Shown in pieces: positions 1 through 7,354 of a stretch of DNA of 49,287 bases. Position 1 is the stretch's first letter, and each line of letters starts with the position of its first letter. Position numbers and translations under genes: made by a program. The notes under the pieces were generated by a model that was not told the DNA's origin, did no database searches, and saw only the letters and a program-made list of their open reading frames with translations. Source of the stretch: CAYJUM01 sp964478915 (lineage in GTDB: Bacteria; Nitrospirota; Nitrospiria; Nitrospirales; Nitrospiraceae); assembly GCA_964478915.1 (NCBI GenBank), contig CAYZKG010000001.1, positions 1 through 49,287 on the forward strand, in the 5' to 3' direction.

Positions 1-444
1 CCACTCCGACGGGCGCACCGGTTGCACGGAGAGACGCGAGCCTTTGCGAAGAAGCTCCATCTGCGACAAGCCTGGAATTCCTCGCAGCTCGTCGAGGGCT
101 ATGGGGCGGTGGAACTTCCGGACCAGCCGGATGTCCACCATGTCCCACGTGGGCTGTGCGGGATTGCTGCTCGGATCGTAGTGCTTGTCCTTCGGATCGA
201 AGGCGGTCGAGTCGGGATAGGCCTCCTTGACCACTTCGGCCACTCCCACTACGGCGGAGGGCTCGGCACTGCTGTGATAAAACAGCACCTGATCTCCGAC
301 CCGCATTTCTCGCATGAAGTTCCGAGCCTGATAATTGCGTACGCCGTCCCAGCAGGTCATGTGACGAGGTGCTCGGGCCAGGTCATCGATCGAGAACGCG
401 CTCGGTTCCGATTTCATGAGCCAGTAGCAGGGCTTGCGGGACAT
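1..444 (-). CDS. EVE-domain (PUA-like) protein, 3' end cut by window edge
   Basis: The minus strand read from ATG at 444 gives 148 codons without a stop. It opens with YWLMKSEP (residues 7-14), then SIDDLAR, a GVRNYQARNFM block, GDQVLFYHS, VGVAEVVKEAYPDSTAFDP, and ends RKGSRLSVQPVRPSEW. This block order is that of the EVE domain family (thymocyte nuclear protein 1-like), a PUA-related fold that is thought to bind modified bases in DNA or RNA. Only about the last ten residues should be missing, because EVE proteins normally end soon after the SVQPV segment. The gene is divergent from the SprT-like gene. The identification is strong; the biological role of EVE proteins in most bacteria is unclear. 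Confidence 0.9.
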   Translation of the reverse strand, partial: MSRKPCYWLMKSEPSAFSIDDLARAPRHMTCWDGVRNYQARNFMREMRVGDQVLFYHSSAEPSAVVGVAEVVKEAYPDSTAFDPKDKHYDPSSNPAQPTWDMVDIRLVRKFHRPIALDELRGIPGLSQMELLRKGSRLSVQPVRPSEW

Positions 445-621
445 GAACACTCCGTTCAACGATCCGGAGGACTGTCTAGCACCTTCGGTCGGTGCTTGCA
501 ACAGTTGGTTCTTGGCGGCGGTTCACAGCCCAGCTAGGTTAAAGGGCTTGCATGACGGAGGGCCTCATGGTAGAAGAGCGGCGCATTCTGGAGGTCTGCC
601 GTACCCTGGGGGCCCTTCTCC

Positions 622-1263
622 GTGAGCCAGCGACCTGTTCCCCTCGTCGCCGACCGACTCCAGTCCGCCTGGAGGGAACTCAACACCCGGTTTTTTCGAT
701 CCGCCTTGCCCCCGATCGAGATCACGTGGAGCCGGCGGCTGACCGCCTCGACGGGCATGTTCATTAGCCACGTGGGTCCCTGCGCCCGACGCGTTCCGCA
801 GCAGCGCGCGGGAACGGGGCGCCGCAGTCTTCGCCTTTCAGTGCCGCTCCTGCAGGATCAATCGGAACAGGAGATCATCCGGACGCTGGCGCATGAGATG
901 ATCCATCAATGGCAATATGATGTCCTCAAACGGCGGCCGAACCACGGTCCTGATTTCCACCGCATGAAGGACATTCTGAATCGGGAAGGCTACGGAGTCA
1001 CCGTCCGACACGGCCTGGAGCGGGCGGTGCTCTCCTTCTCGAAGTACGCGTGGCGGTTTCTCAATTGCTGGGTCGCGTACCATCGGCAACGGCGCACGAT
1101 CCGTCCCGCCATCCATCGGTGCGGGACCTGCCGCGGGCTGCTTCGTGAAATCTCCTCGATTCCGGCACGGACTAAGAGAGGCACCACCCGTGCCGGAGTC
1201 CCGACCACCCGGCGGATTAGGGAAAGAGCCGGTGCCGTGAGGCAACTGAAGCTCCCATATTGA
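622..1263 (+). CDS. SprT-like zinc metalloprotein
   Basis: A 213-residue protein starting at GTG 622; an in-frame stop at 571-573 and no ATG in between fix this as the longest reasonable start. Residues 11-47 (LQSAWRELNTRFF...ALPPIEITWSRRL) and the zinc motif HEMIH at residues 91-95, followed by HGPDFHRM, are the hallmarks of the SprT-like family, which is related to the Spartan proteases. These proteins usually end in a four-cysteine zinc ribbon. Here only CGTC (167-170) and one earlier Cys are visible, so the ribbon is incomplete, and the last 40 residues are basic and unlike the family. Function in bacteria is not well established; proteolysis is inferred from the HExxH motif. Confidence 0.8.
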   Translation: MSQRPVPLVADRLQSAWRELNTRFFRSALPPIEITWSRRLTASTGMFISHVGPCARRVPQQRAGTGRRSLRLSVPLLQDQSEQEIIRTLAHEMIHQWQYDVLKRRPNHGPDFHRMKDILNREGYGVTVRHGLERAVLSFSKYAWRFLNCWVAYHRQRRTIRPAIHRCGTCRGLLREISSIPARTKRGTTRAGVPTTRRIRERAGAVRQLKLPY

Positions 1264-1273
1264 GGAGGCTGAT

Positions 1274-1486
1274 ATGCTGATGTTCGGGGTCCCTGCACTG
1301 ATCTTGATCGTCGTGGGCGCATTGTTGATGTTTGCGCCCAAGACCCTGGAGCAAGTCAATGAGGTCGCCAGTCGGGTGGTGGCGAGGGTGGATGATCGGG
1401 TGCTGCTCCACCGAGTCGCCATGGGAGTGGTGCTGTGGCTGGTGGCCATCCTGGTGCTGGTGACAGGATATGTGAGCGGATTCTAG
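1274..1486 (+). CDS. Small two-helix membrane protein
   Basis: A 70-residue protein preceded by a good ribosome binding site (GAGGAGG, 6 bases before ATG), starting 10 bases after the SprT-like stop. It has two hydrophobic segments, about residues 3-20 (FGVPALILIVVGALLMFA) and 49-67 (MGVVLWLVAILVLVTGYV), joined by a polar stretch with KTLEQVNEVASRVVARVDDRVL. I recognise no family. The strong ribosome binding site and clean hydrophobic pattern support a real inner-membrane protein. Confidence 0.65.
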   Translation: MLMFGVPALILIVVGALLMFAPKTLEQVNEVASRVVARVDDRVLLHRVAMGVVLWLVAILVLVTGYVSGF

Positions 1487-1649
1487 GCTTCCCGCGCCCT
1501 GCATTCGCTCAGTGGGCCATCGACCAATCTCCGCACGGCGTTCAGCAGCGCCCCCCTCCCAACAGGCTTGATCAACTAGTCCGCCGCGTCTTCTTTCATC
1601 AAGCGAACGTCGTTTCTTCTTTGGGGACAAGAGCCTCAGGCGGAGGCAC

Positions 1650-1677
1650 TTGACGCCGAAGAGTCCAGCATTATCTA
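1650..1677 (+). promoter_or_regulatory. Candidate promoter for hsp20
   Basis: TTGACG (1650-1655), 16-base spacer, TATCTA (1672-1677), about 50 bases before the Hsp20 start. The -35 is good and the -10 is weak. No CIRCE inverted repeat (TTAGCACTC-N9-GAGTGCTAA) is visible here, so HrcA control is not supported. Confidence 0.35.
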
Positions 1678-1729
1678 CAGGCTACTGCTGGAGGGGCCGG
1701 CTCCCATCGAACGAGGAAAGGAGTATCTT

Positions 1730-2140
1730 ATGTTGATGACGTATCTCCCCAAGGTTGATTTTCAGATCGATCGGTTGTTTGACGAGGCGCTCCGGTCCGT
1801 GAGCGGTGATGTGGCGTGGGCGCCAGCGTGCAACGCGTACGAGGATGAGCAGGGATTCTGGGTGGAGGCTTCCCTCCCCGGCATGGACCCGAACGACATC
1901 GAGCTGCAGGTCGAAGATGGAGTCCTGACGGTACAGGGTGAGCGCAAGGGTCTCATGAAGGAAGGCGTGACTCGCTACATCGGTGAGCTGAGAGAGGGTA
2001 AGTTCAGCCGCAGCTTCACGCTTCCGTCGAACGTTGATCAGCACAAGGCGTCGGCCTCGTACCGGAACGGGGTCCTGACGGTCCAGTTCCCCAAGTCAGA
2101 GGAAGCGAAGCCGCGTCGCATCACGATCGAAGCGAAGTAA
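1730..2140 (+). CDS. Hsp20/alpha-crystallin family small heat shock protein
   Basis: 136 residues starting at ATG 1730 behind GAAAGGAG. The alpha-crystallin domain runs from about residue 40 to the end: GFWVEASLPGMDPNDIELQVEDGVLTVQGER, then GKFSRSFTLPSNVDQHKASASYRNGVLTVQFPKSEEAKPRRITIEAK, which carries the conserved A-x-x-x-NGVL motif. These proteins are ATP-independent cytoplasmic holdases that bind unfolding proteins under stress. Length and domain order are normal. It is a single-gene unit: a candidate promoter lies just upstream and a strong terminator just downstream. Confidence 0.95.
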   Translation: MLMTYLPKVDFQIDRLFDEALRSVSGDVAWAPACNAYEDEQGFWVEASLPGMDPNDIELQVEDGVLTVQGERKGLMKEGVTRYIGELREGKFSRSFTLPSNVDQHKASASYRNGVLTVQFPKSEEAKPRRITIEAK

Positions 2141-2151
2141 GTCAAGCCCGC

Positions 2152-2174
2152 GCTGCCGGGCAAGTCCCGGCAGC
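2152..2174. other. Hairpin downstream of hsp20
   Basis: GCTGCCGGG (2152-2160) and CCCGGCAGC (2166-2174) form a perfect 9-bp stem with a 5-base loop, directly after the hsp20 stop and 10 bases before the terminator stem. It has no T tract of its own and may act as a 3' stabiliser or part of a tandem terminator. Confidence 0.45.
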
Positions 2175-2184
2175 TTCACTTGTG

Positions 2185-2216
2185 GTGGCCCGGAATTCGT
2201 TCCGGGCCACTTTTTT
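2185..2216 (+). terminator. Rho-independent terminator of hsp20
   Basis: GTGGCCCGGAA (2185-2195), a TTCG tetraloop (2196-2199), the perfect complement TTCCGGGCCAC (2200-2210) and a T6 tract (2211-2216). An 11-bp stem with a stable tetraloop and T run is a textbook intrinsic terminator, 45 bases after the hsp20 stop. Confidence 0.9.
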
Positions 2217-2393
2217 ATGACCCCCAATGGTTTGGCTTCGACCGTTCTGCGGCGTGGAACGTCGTTGGCCTGTCTGCAGGGTTAGCGAGGCGCACGCTGC
2301 GAGGGATAACGAGCAGCACGTCTGTGCGCGCCGCCGAGTCGGTGAGGCGGCCGTGTCTTCGGAGCGTCGGCCCACCTGCCACGAGCTAAGGGA

Positions 2394-2470
2394 TGGTGCG
2401 CCCGGAGGGAGTTGAACCCCCAACCCTCAGATCCGTAGTCTGATGCTCTATCCAATTGAGCTACGGGCGC
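2394..2470 (-). tRNA. tRNA-Arg (anticodon ACG)
   Basis: On the minus strand the acceptor stem GCGCCCG (from 2470) pairs with CGGGCGC (2404-2398). The anticodon stem TCAGA/TCTGA encloses the loop CTACGGA, so the anticodon is ACG, which reads CGN Arg codons (A34 is normally deaminated to inosine). The T arm has GGGTTCAACTCCC. The discriminator base is A at 2397 and the CCA end is encoded (2396-2394). A strong promoter lies upstream at 2507-2535. No other RNA gene is adjacent. Confidence 0.96.
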
Positions 2471-2506
2471 AAGTCTTTTTGGTAAGGTATCCGATGTTAT
2501 ACAGGT

Positions 2507-2535
2507 GTTATACAGGCCTTGGGGCGAACGGTCAA
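2507..2535 (-). promoter_or_regulatory. Promoter of tRNA-Arg
   Basis: On the minus strand: TTGACC (2535-2530), a 17-base spacer, TATAAC (2512-2507). The spacing is ideal and both boxes are near consensus; transcription would start near 2500, about 30 bases before the tRNA 5' end. The 11-base unit carrying the -10 box is duplicated in tandem (2495-2505 and 2506-2516), giving a second TATAAC one helical turn closer to the tRNA. Confidence 0.75.
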
Positions 2536-2586
2536 CTGAGCGCCATGAGGCGTGAGGGACGGGGCGGGCAAAAAAGTTGTCCGCGT

Positions 2587-2615
2587 TTGACACCGTAGCG
2601 TGTAACGTAGTAAAT
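2587..2615 (+). promoter_or_regulatory. Possible promoter for the small membrane protein gene at 2667
   Basis: TTGACA (2587-2592), a 17-base spacer, GTAAAT (2610-2615). The -35 box is perfect but the -10 is poor, so this is only a candidate. It lies about 50 bases before the gene start. Confidence 0.3.
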
Positions 2616-2666
2616 CCATTTTGTAGTCGATCGACTCAGACGCTCACCAGATACCGAAGGGTGGGC

Positions 2667-2864
2667 ATGATGCTACGCGCTGCGGCCAGATCCGTTCGCC
2701 GCTTTTTCCGGGACTCCATGGAGTTCTGGAAACTAGGCATCTGGCTGTGCTTCCTGACCGCCCTCTTCGTCATCGGTATTAAAATGCTCAGTGACATCGG
2801 GAGACAGGACGTGAAACGCGTTCACCATCCCCCTCTTCCGGTTTCCCCCATCCAGCCTCAGTAG
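2667..2864 (+). CDS. Small single-span membrane protein
   Basis: A 65-residue protein starting at the ATG-ATG pair at 2667. A longer in-frame extension to 2577 exists, but the charged 30-residue addition would precede a normal signal-anchor layout, so I prefer the short form. It has a basic N-terminus (RAAARSVRRFFRDS), one hydrophobic helix at about residues 21-39 (KLGIWLCFLTALFVIGIKML) and a proline-rich tail (HHPPLPVSPIQPQ). An inner-membrane protein with cytoplasmic N-terminus is likely by the positive-inside rule. No family recognised. Confidence 0.5.
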   Translation: MMLRAAARSVRRFFRDSMEFWKLGIWLCFLTALFVIGIKMLSDIGRQDVKRVHHPPLPVSPIQPQ

Positions 2865-2950
2865 CGCCAGGAAAGCGGCGTTCCGCAAACAGCCTCGTTT
2901 CACGCCGCCGGTCGTGTTCGTCATTTCCTCTACCGTGGGGTGGCGGGTGA

Positions 2951-2959
2951 TGGTATAAC
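2951..2959 (+). promoter_or_regulatory. Possible extended -10 promoter
   Basis: TGG followed by TATAAC (2954-2959) matches the extended -10 pattern TGnTATAAT, 27 bases before the lipoprotein ATG at 2986. No convincing -35 box is present, as is usual for extended -10 promoters. Confidence 0.3.
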
Positions 2960-2985
2960 CGTCACGCGACGGGCAACTTCTATTC

Positions 2986-3501
2986 ATGTTCAACCATCGA
3001 CGATCGGCCTTCCTCTCTCCGGCCATGCTGTCCTGTGTGGCCCTCATTGGCCTGGCCGCGTGTGAAGGAATTGAACGAGCCGCGAGAGAACACACGGCCG
3101 CGAGAATCGATGCGGTCATCGCCCGGTATCGCGCCGAGGCGCCTAACGTGAAACTCGGGGATCCGAAGGAGAAGGTCCTGGCCCTGCTGGAGCCGACGCA
3201 GGCGGGTCTCCTGTACAACGAGATCAAACCGCCGGAGGCGTTTCACGGCGAGACGGATTCCGGCGAGCGGCATCTGATCGAGATTTTCTTTTATCGCTCG
3301 GCCCGTCATACCGATGAGTTGCCGGATAGCCAGGGGTTTCCCCCTGACGACGACTTCACGCCATACATCTTCACCGACGGGGTGCTGACCGGCACCGGGT
3401 GGCCATCACTGGCGTCGCTGCACATCAAACAGCCGAAACCTTTGCCATCGGCGACAGGTGCCGCATGCGATCGGTTCGGTCCCGTGATGGGATGCTTTTA
3501 G
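2986..3501 (+). CDS. Putative lipoprotein of unknown function
   Basis: 171 residues with a lipoprotein signal: basic start (MFNHRRS), a hydrophobic core and the lipobox LAAC at about residues 23-26, so the mature protein would begin at Cys26. The mature part includes VKLGDPKEKVLALLEPTQ (about residues 55-72) and a segment with EIFFYRS, FTPYIFTDGVLTGTGW. The 'LGDPKEKVLALL...FTDGVLTGTGW' layout resembles small outer-membrane lipoproteins of the SmpA/OmlA type, where a conserved G-M/P-x-x-x-V turn is followed by a short beta structure. That likeness is weak and I give no function. The next gene starts 17 bases downstream, so they may be co-transcribed. Confidence 0.65.
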   Translation: MFNHRRSAFLSPAMLSCVALIGLAACEGIERAAREHTAARIDAVIARYRAEAPNVKLGDPKEKVLALLEPTQAGLLYNEIKPPEAFHGETDSGERHLIEIFFYRSARHTDELPDSQGFPPDDDFTPYIFTDGVLTGTGWPSLASLHIKQPKPLPSATGAACDRFGPVMGCF

Positions 3502-3518
3502 GGAACGGGAGGAGCTGT

Positions 3519-4064
3519 ATGTTACGACGATGCGTGCTGACTTCATGCATCTTGTGGCTGGTATGCGGGCTTGCGCTGGCAGCGGATCCCAGCGACATTG
3601 ATCTTCAGTTTGGCGCCGGCGTTCGGCAGCTCGATGAATCGCTGTGCGCTCTGAAGCTGCTTCCTACGCTGCCGCTGCTGCCGATTCCTGTTACAACCCT
3701 CGCGTTGGACCAGATTACCTTGCAGCAAGGTCCTCAGCACCAAATCTATACCGTAACAGTTCCGCTCAAGCAGGTTCAGGACAAGATACGAACCGTGGTG
3801 TGGCACTCCAAAACTCTGGACGACGCGGTGCTGTTCATCAAGCTTCTGGAAGACGGCAAGCTTAAGGCGGTGAATGTGGAGTCGAGAACCACCGGCTTTC
3901 ATGCGAAGGCTGAGCAACTCGGCGAGGATCTCTTGGAATCGTGCCGCCATCTGGAAGGACGGACCAAGGAACTGCGGCTGCTTGTGGACAGGCTGGAGAT
4001 GTGTAAAGACTGCCGGATCAGGGAACTGGTGTTCTCCCCAATGGGTTCACGGCAGTCGAGGTAA
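3519..4064 (+). CDS. Putative secreted (periplasmic) protein
   Basis: 181 residues from ATG 3519, chosen over an upstream in-frame start because GGGAGGAG lies 7-14 bases before it and a clean Sec signal peptide follows (MLRRCVLTSCILWLVCGLALAA, cleavage after ALAA near residue 22). The mature part begins DPSDIDLQFGAGVRQLDES and is mixed alpha/beta with no motif I recognise. Four Cys residues in the C-terminal half (SCRHL, MCKDCR) could form disulfides or bind metal. It lies 17 bases after the lipoprotein gene and converges with the minus-strand operon ending at 4085. Confidence 0.6.
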   Translation: MLRRCVLTSCILWLVCGLALAADPSDIDLQFGAGVRQLDESLCALKLLPTLPLLPIPVTTLALDQITLQQGPQHQIYTVTVPLKQVQDKIRTVVWHSKTLDDAVLFIKLLEDGKLKAVNVESRTTGFHAKAEQLGEDLLESCRHLEGRTKELRLLVDRLEMCKDCRIRELVFSPMGSRQSR

Positions 4065-4084
4065 CATTCCGCCCCCAAAGGGAG

Positions 4085-4327
4085 TTACTCGCTCGGGGGG
4101 CAGTGACTGCGGGCTGACAGCACCTGCTGCTCCAGGAGCGCGATCGCCTCGACGCCTTCCGGGGAGGGGCCTTTATCGGGCTCGGGCACGGCCAGCTCCA
4201 CGCGCGCAGCGTGCTCGCGGTCAAGCCTCGCATCCCGCACCGCCGTGTCCTGCCGGCAGGGCACCTGCGGGGCACCGGCGCAGCCCGTCAGGAGCAAGAG
4301 GCCCAGGATGCCGCTGATCCAACGCAT
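4085..4327 (-). CDS. Small lipoprotein, last gene of the amidohydrolase-GH13 operon
   Basis: 80 residues on the minus strand, starting 12 bases after the GH13 gene stops. The start MRWISGILGLLLLTGCAG is a typical lipoprotein signal with lipobox LTGC, so Cys16 would be lipidated. The rest is short, charged and probably helical, ending SARSHCPPSE, with no known domain. The close spacing to GH13 suggests co-expression. It could be a small envelope-anchored protein, but the function is unknown. Confidence 0.55.
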   Translation of the reverse strand: MRWISGILGLLLLTGCAGAPQVPCRQDTAVRDARLDREHAARVELAVPEPDKGPSPEGVEAIALLEQQVLSARSHCPPSE

Positions 4328-4339
4328 GGGGTTAGACTC

Positions 4340-5830
4340 TCAACAGGACACGGTAAAGAGATGGGCGCGATACGGCTCCAGCCGGACGTAGAGGCCGTTG
4401 TGGGCCAGGCCCCCACCGTCGCGTTCGTACGCCTGACCGTCCAATTCGTCGATAAGGAGGTACTGCTCGATAGCCGATGCCTCACCGGCGAGCAGCACAC
4501 GGCCGTGGGCAGTATGGGCGCCGAGATTGACCACTACGAGCTTCCAGGTCTTGTCGAGCCGCCATTGGTAGGCGATCAAGCTCTCACACGACAGGTCCCC
4601 CGCTGATCGCACCTCCAGCAGCCGCCAGTCCCCCTTGTGAAACACAGCTTCCCGGGTCTGGCGGAGCAGCTTGTGGTAGAGGGAACGGACGATGGGATCC
4701 GTCGCCTCCTGGGCCGTCTTCGCGAGTTCGACCGGCACGCGGTGCGTTCGACCGTCCAACTGTCCCTGGTGGTAAAACCGCATGCCGGGCAGCGTGGCGA
4801 CCAGGCAGGCAAGCGCCGGCAAACGCTCGGCCCCGAAGGCTGCGGCGCTGCGCGGTTCGTCGTGGTTCTCCAGAAAGCGAACCAGCCGGCTCTGGTAGGC
4901 CAGATCCGCGGTCAGGTGAAGATAGATGTCCCGCGTCAGCCCCCCCCGCAGGCGGTCATACAGACGCTTGTCGTAGGTAAAGCGGAACCCCAGTTGCTGG
5001 AGCCGCCACTCCAGATCCCAGTACACCTCGGCAATGAGCAGAAGGCCCGGCACGGCCGCGATCGCCTCGGACCAGAACTCGTGCTGCGGCCGGTCGCCTT
5101 GAGGGAGATAGCGGCCCCAGGTGTTGGCGAAGACATCGCTCAGCAGGAGCATCGCCATGTCGCAACGAATGCCGTCGCAGTGCGCAGCGATTTTACGCAG
5201 CTCTGCCACGACTGCATCGCGCGTGGGCTGATGGAAATAGTTGAGTTGCGCGGTGTCGGGCCAGGGAGGGAAGTAAGGGTCCCGCCCATGCGCCACGTAC
5301 CGGGGACGGCCGTTGTGCTCGACCGCAAACGATGCGGCAGGATTCTGCCGGTGCTCGTCGCGATCGATCGTAATGTAATAGTCCGGATGCCGGGTGACCC
5401 AGGGATGGTCGGGCGCGGTATGGTTGGGCACGAAATCCAGAATCAGCCCCATGTTGCGGGCTTGCAGTTTCCGGCGCGCCCGATCAATCTCCTCCCAGGT
5501 GCCGATTCGCGGATCCGGACGGTAGGACTGTACGGCGAAGGGGGAGCCGACGACATTGGTCTGTTTCCAGCCCGGCAGCGCTTCGGCATAGGAGGGGAAG
5601 AGCGATTCATTCGTCCGGGAGATCCGCCTCCCGGCGGGACTTCGCTTCCAGACCCCCAGGAGCCAGACAAAGTCGAAGCCGAGCGTCCGCAGGGCGTCCC
5701 ATCCCTTGTCGGGCACCGTTCCGAGCGTGATCGTCCGGCCCTGCGTCGCCGAAAGCTCTTCCAGCCATACCCACGTGTTGATCTCGTACAGGTGGGGATG
5801 AGCCCGCTCGGTCGGTGCGAGGGTCCGCAT
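4340..5830 (-). CDS. GH13 alpha-amylase family glycosidase
   Basis: 496 residues with the four GH13 signature regions in order: DFVPNH (132-137), GIRCDMAM (220-227, nucleophile Asp224), LIAEVYWD (265-272, acid/base Glu268) and FLENHDE (319-325, Asp324). All catalytic residues are present, so activity on an alpha-glucan or alpha-glucoside is expected; substrate and hydrolysis versus transfer cannot be told. There is no signal peptide, so it is probably cytoplasmic. The C-terminal 90 residues fit the usual beta-sandwich. It starts 4 bases after the amidohydrolase stop and is followed by the small lipoprotein, forming one operon. Confidence 0.9.
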   Translation of the reverse strand: MRTLAPTERAHPHLYEINTWVWLEELSATQGRTITLGTVPDKGWDALRTLGFDFVWLLGVWKRSPAGRRISRTNESLFPSYAEALPGWKQTNVVGSPFAVQSYRPDPRIGTWEEIDRARRKLQARNMGLILDFVPNHTAPDHPWVTRHPDYYITIDRDEHRQNPAASFAVEHNGRPRYVAHGRDPYFPPWPDTAQLNYFHQPTRDAVVAELRKIAAHCDGIRCDMAMLLLSDVFANTWGRYLPQGDRPQHEFWSEAIAAVPGLLLIAEVYWDLEWRLQQLGFRFTYDKRLYDRLRGGLTRDIYLHLTADLAYQSRLVRFLENHDEPRSAAAFGAERLPALACLVATLPGMRFYHQGQLDGRTHRVPVELAKTAQEATDPIVRSLYHKLLRQTREAVFHKGDWRLLEVRSAGDLSCESLIAYQWRLDKTWKLVVVNLGAHTAHGRVLLAGEASAIEQYLLIDELDGQAYERDGGGLAHNGLYVRLEPYRAHLFTVSC

Positions 5831-5834
5831 CGCG

Positions 5835-7280
5835 CTAAGCTGCCACCCAGCCGTAAGCGAGGTGGCTGGGATCGGCGCCCTCTTCCAGATACGCGAGCTT
5901 GATGCGGCTCAGGTAGTCGGCCGGGAGCGCATGGCGTTTGGCTTCCACGTCGATTCCGAACACCCGCGCCGCGTTCAGCCCGAAGATGGCTGTCTTGATC
6001 TCGCGACTCAACGGCTGGTAGCCGTGCTGGTCCACCAGCCGCTCAGGAATCTCGAAGCGGCGGAACGCTTCGATCTGCCACTGCGGGCTTCCGTACCAGA
6101 TGGAATCCGTCCCCCAGAGGAGATGATCCGCTCCAAATGCGCCGACGATCTCTCCCAGGAGGTGTGCGCAGATGGTCGGCTGGAGCGTCACGAGCTGGGC
6201 GAACGTGGAGCCCAGCTCCATATAGATGTTCGTCAGATCCGGTGTGGCTCGCTTCATCCGGCAGAACTCGGAGGTCCAGGGGATGCTGCCGGTCCGCGCA
6301 AACGCCTCTTCGACCACCGCCGCGCGCTTGAACCCGGAGTGATAGACGAGGAAGGTCAGATCCGGGAAGTCCTTGGCCGCTTTGATGAGGTCGCGGGGAT
6401 GGTTGTACTCCTCCACCGGCCCCAGCGGCAGGCCCTTATGCACACAGATCCGGGGGACGCCGAGCGCCCGGGCCTTTTCCAGCATGGGATAGGCGATCGT
6501 CTCGTCATCCATCCACCAGCCGTGCTCGAAACCCTTCGGTGGGGAGCCTGTATAACATTTCCAGGCATCCACCTTGAGCTGCCGGGCTTGTAGCTCCATG
6601 AATTCGAGGTCAACGCGGCCGAGTTGGGGCGTCACGAGGCCGTGGGCCAGCATCCGTTGTGACTCCGTCACTCGGTTGATCTCGTCCCGAATGTGCGTCA
6701 TCTCCCTGGGCGGCACGACCGCTTCCTGGGGGTACGGCCCCGGCGGGGTGCTGATCAGTGCGAGCGCCGTCTCGCTGTCCAGGAACACCTCTTTCACGAA
6801 ATTCTCCCAGGACAGGTCTGCCAGGGTGCCACGATCCCCTCGCAACCTGGGGTTCATGCCCGATTCCCGAGCCCGGCGGCGCAGGGAGAGCAAGCCCTCT
6901 CTGGTCACAGCCCCCTTCCGGGACGCTTCCGAGTTCTGGGGATCATAGCCGCTACTGACGTAGTGCGTCTGGACATCGAGGATGAACGGGGGATCGCCTT
7001 TCCGCTCCGCAAAGGCTGGGGGTTCGAGCGCTTCCACCTCCAGCACATCGAAGAACTTGCCGAAAACGGAGTTCATCGCCAGCAGTGCCACGGCCATGCC
7101 GCCCGTGCTTTTCATGAACTCGCGGCGGCTGAGGCCGACATAGCGGCTTATCCGCTCACCTGCCTCCTCGATGCGGCCCTCTACCTCGCGCTGGGCAAGA
7201 GTCTGCGGGGGAGGGACAAATTCCTCATTCGAGACGATCCGGGTAGGGACTGGGGACGGGAACCTGATGCCGCGGCGCAT
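5835..7280 (-). CDS. Tat-signal amidohydrolase (amidohydrolase-2 / TIM-barrel metal hydrolase)
   Basis: About 481 residues from ATG 7280; a TTG 12 codons upstream (7316) is an alternative, and neither has a strong ribosome binding site. A twin-arginine motif SRREFMK followed by a hydrophobic stretch (STGGMAVALLAMNSVFG) suggests Tat export of a folded enzyme, but it sits about 50 residues in. The barrel follows: DVQTHY, ICVHKGLPLG, FLVYHSGF and LLWGTDSIW give the His and Asp positions of the amidohydrolase-2 family (decarboxylase/lactonase relatives). The first motif is QxH instead of HxH, so one usual metal ligand is missing. The substrate is unknown. It is the first gene of an operon with GH13 and a lipoprotein. 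Confidence 0.8.
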   Translation of the reverse strand: MRRGIRFPSPVPTRIVSNEEFVPPPQTLAQREVEGRIEEAGERISRYVGLSRREFMKSTGGMAVALLAMNSVFGKFFDVLEVEALEPPAFAERKGDPPFILDVQTHYVSSGYDPQNSEASRKGAVTREGLLSLRRRARESGMNPRLRGDRGTLADLSWENFVKEVFLDSETALALISTPPGPYPQEAVVPPREMTHIRDEINRVTESQRMLAHGLVTPQLGRVDLEFMELQARQLKVDAWKCYTGSPPKGFEHGWWMDDETIAYPMLEKARALGVPRICVHKGLPLGPVEEYNHPRDLIKAAKDFPDLTFLVYHSGFKRAAVVEEAFARTGSIPWTSEFCRMKRATPDLTNIYMELGSTFAQLVTLQPTICAHLLGEIVGAFGADHLLWGTDSIWYGSPQWQIEAFRRFEIPERLVDQHGYQPLSREIKTAIFGLNAARVFGIDVEAKRHALPADYLSRIKLAYLEEGADPSHLAYGWVAA

Positions 7281-7354
7281 GGAACCCAAAATATTCCAAT
7301 CCGCCGAATCCTGCAAGACGCGGCTGCTTTCGGTCCTCCTGGGGGTGTGTTAAG

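Noticed and set aside
22..537. Open frame on the plus strand at the left edge
   Set aside because: It is antisense to the EVE-domain gene, whose minus-strand reading has clear family motifs; the plus-strand protein has none.
1487..1729. Small RNA or riboswitch before hsp20
   Set aside because: No conserved aptamer or stable structure was visible beyond a candidate promoter; the 243 bases otherwise show nothing I can support.
2577..2666. Longer start for the small membrane protein
   Set aside because: The extension has no family support and the ATG-ATG at 2667 gives a normal membrane-anchor layout; the choice remains uncertain.
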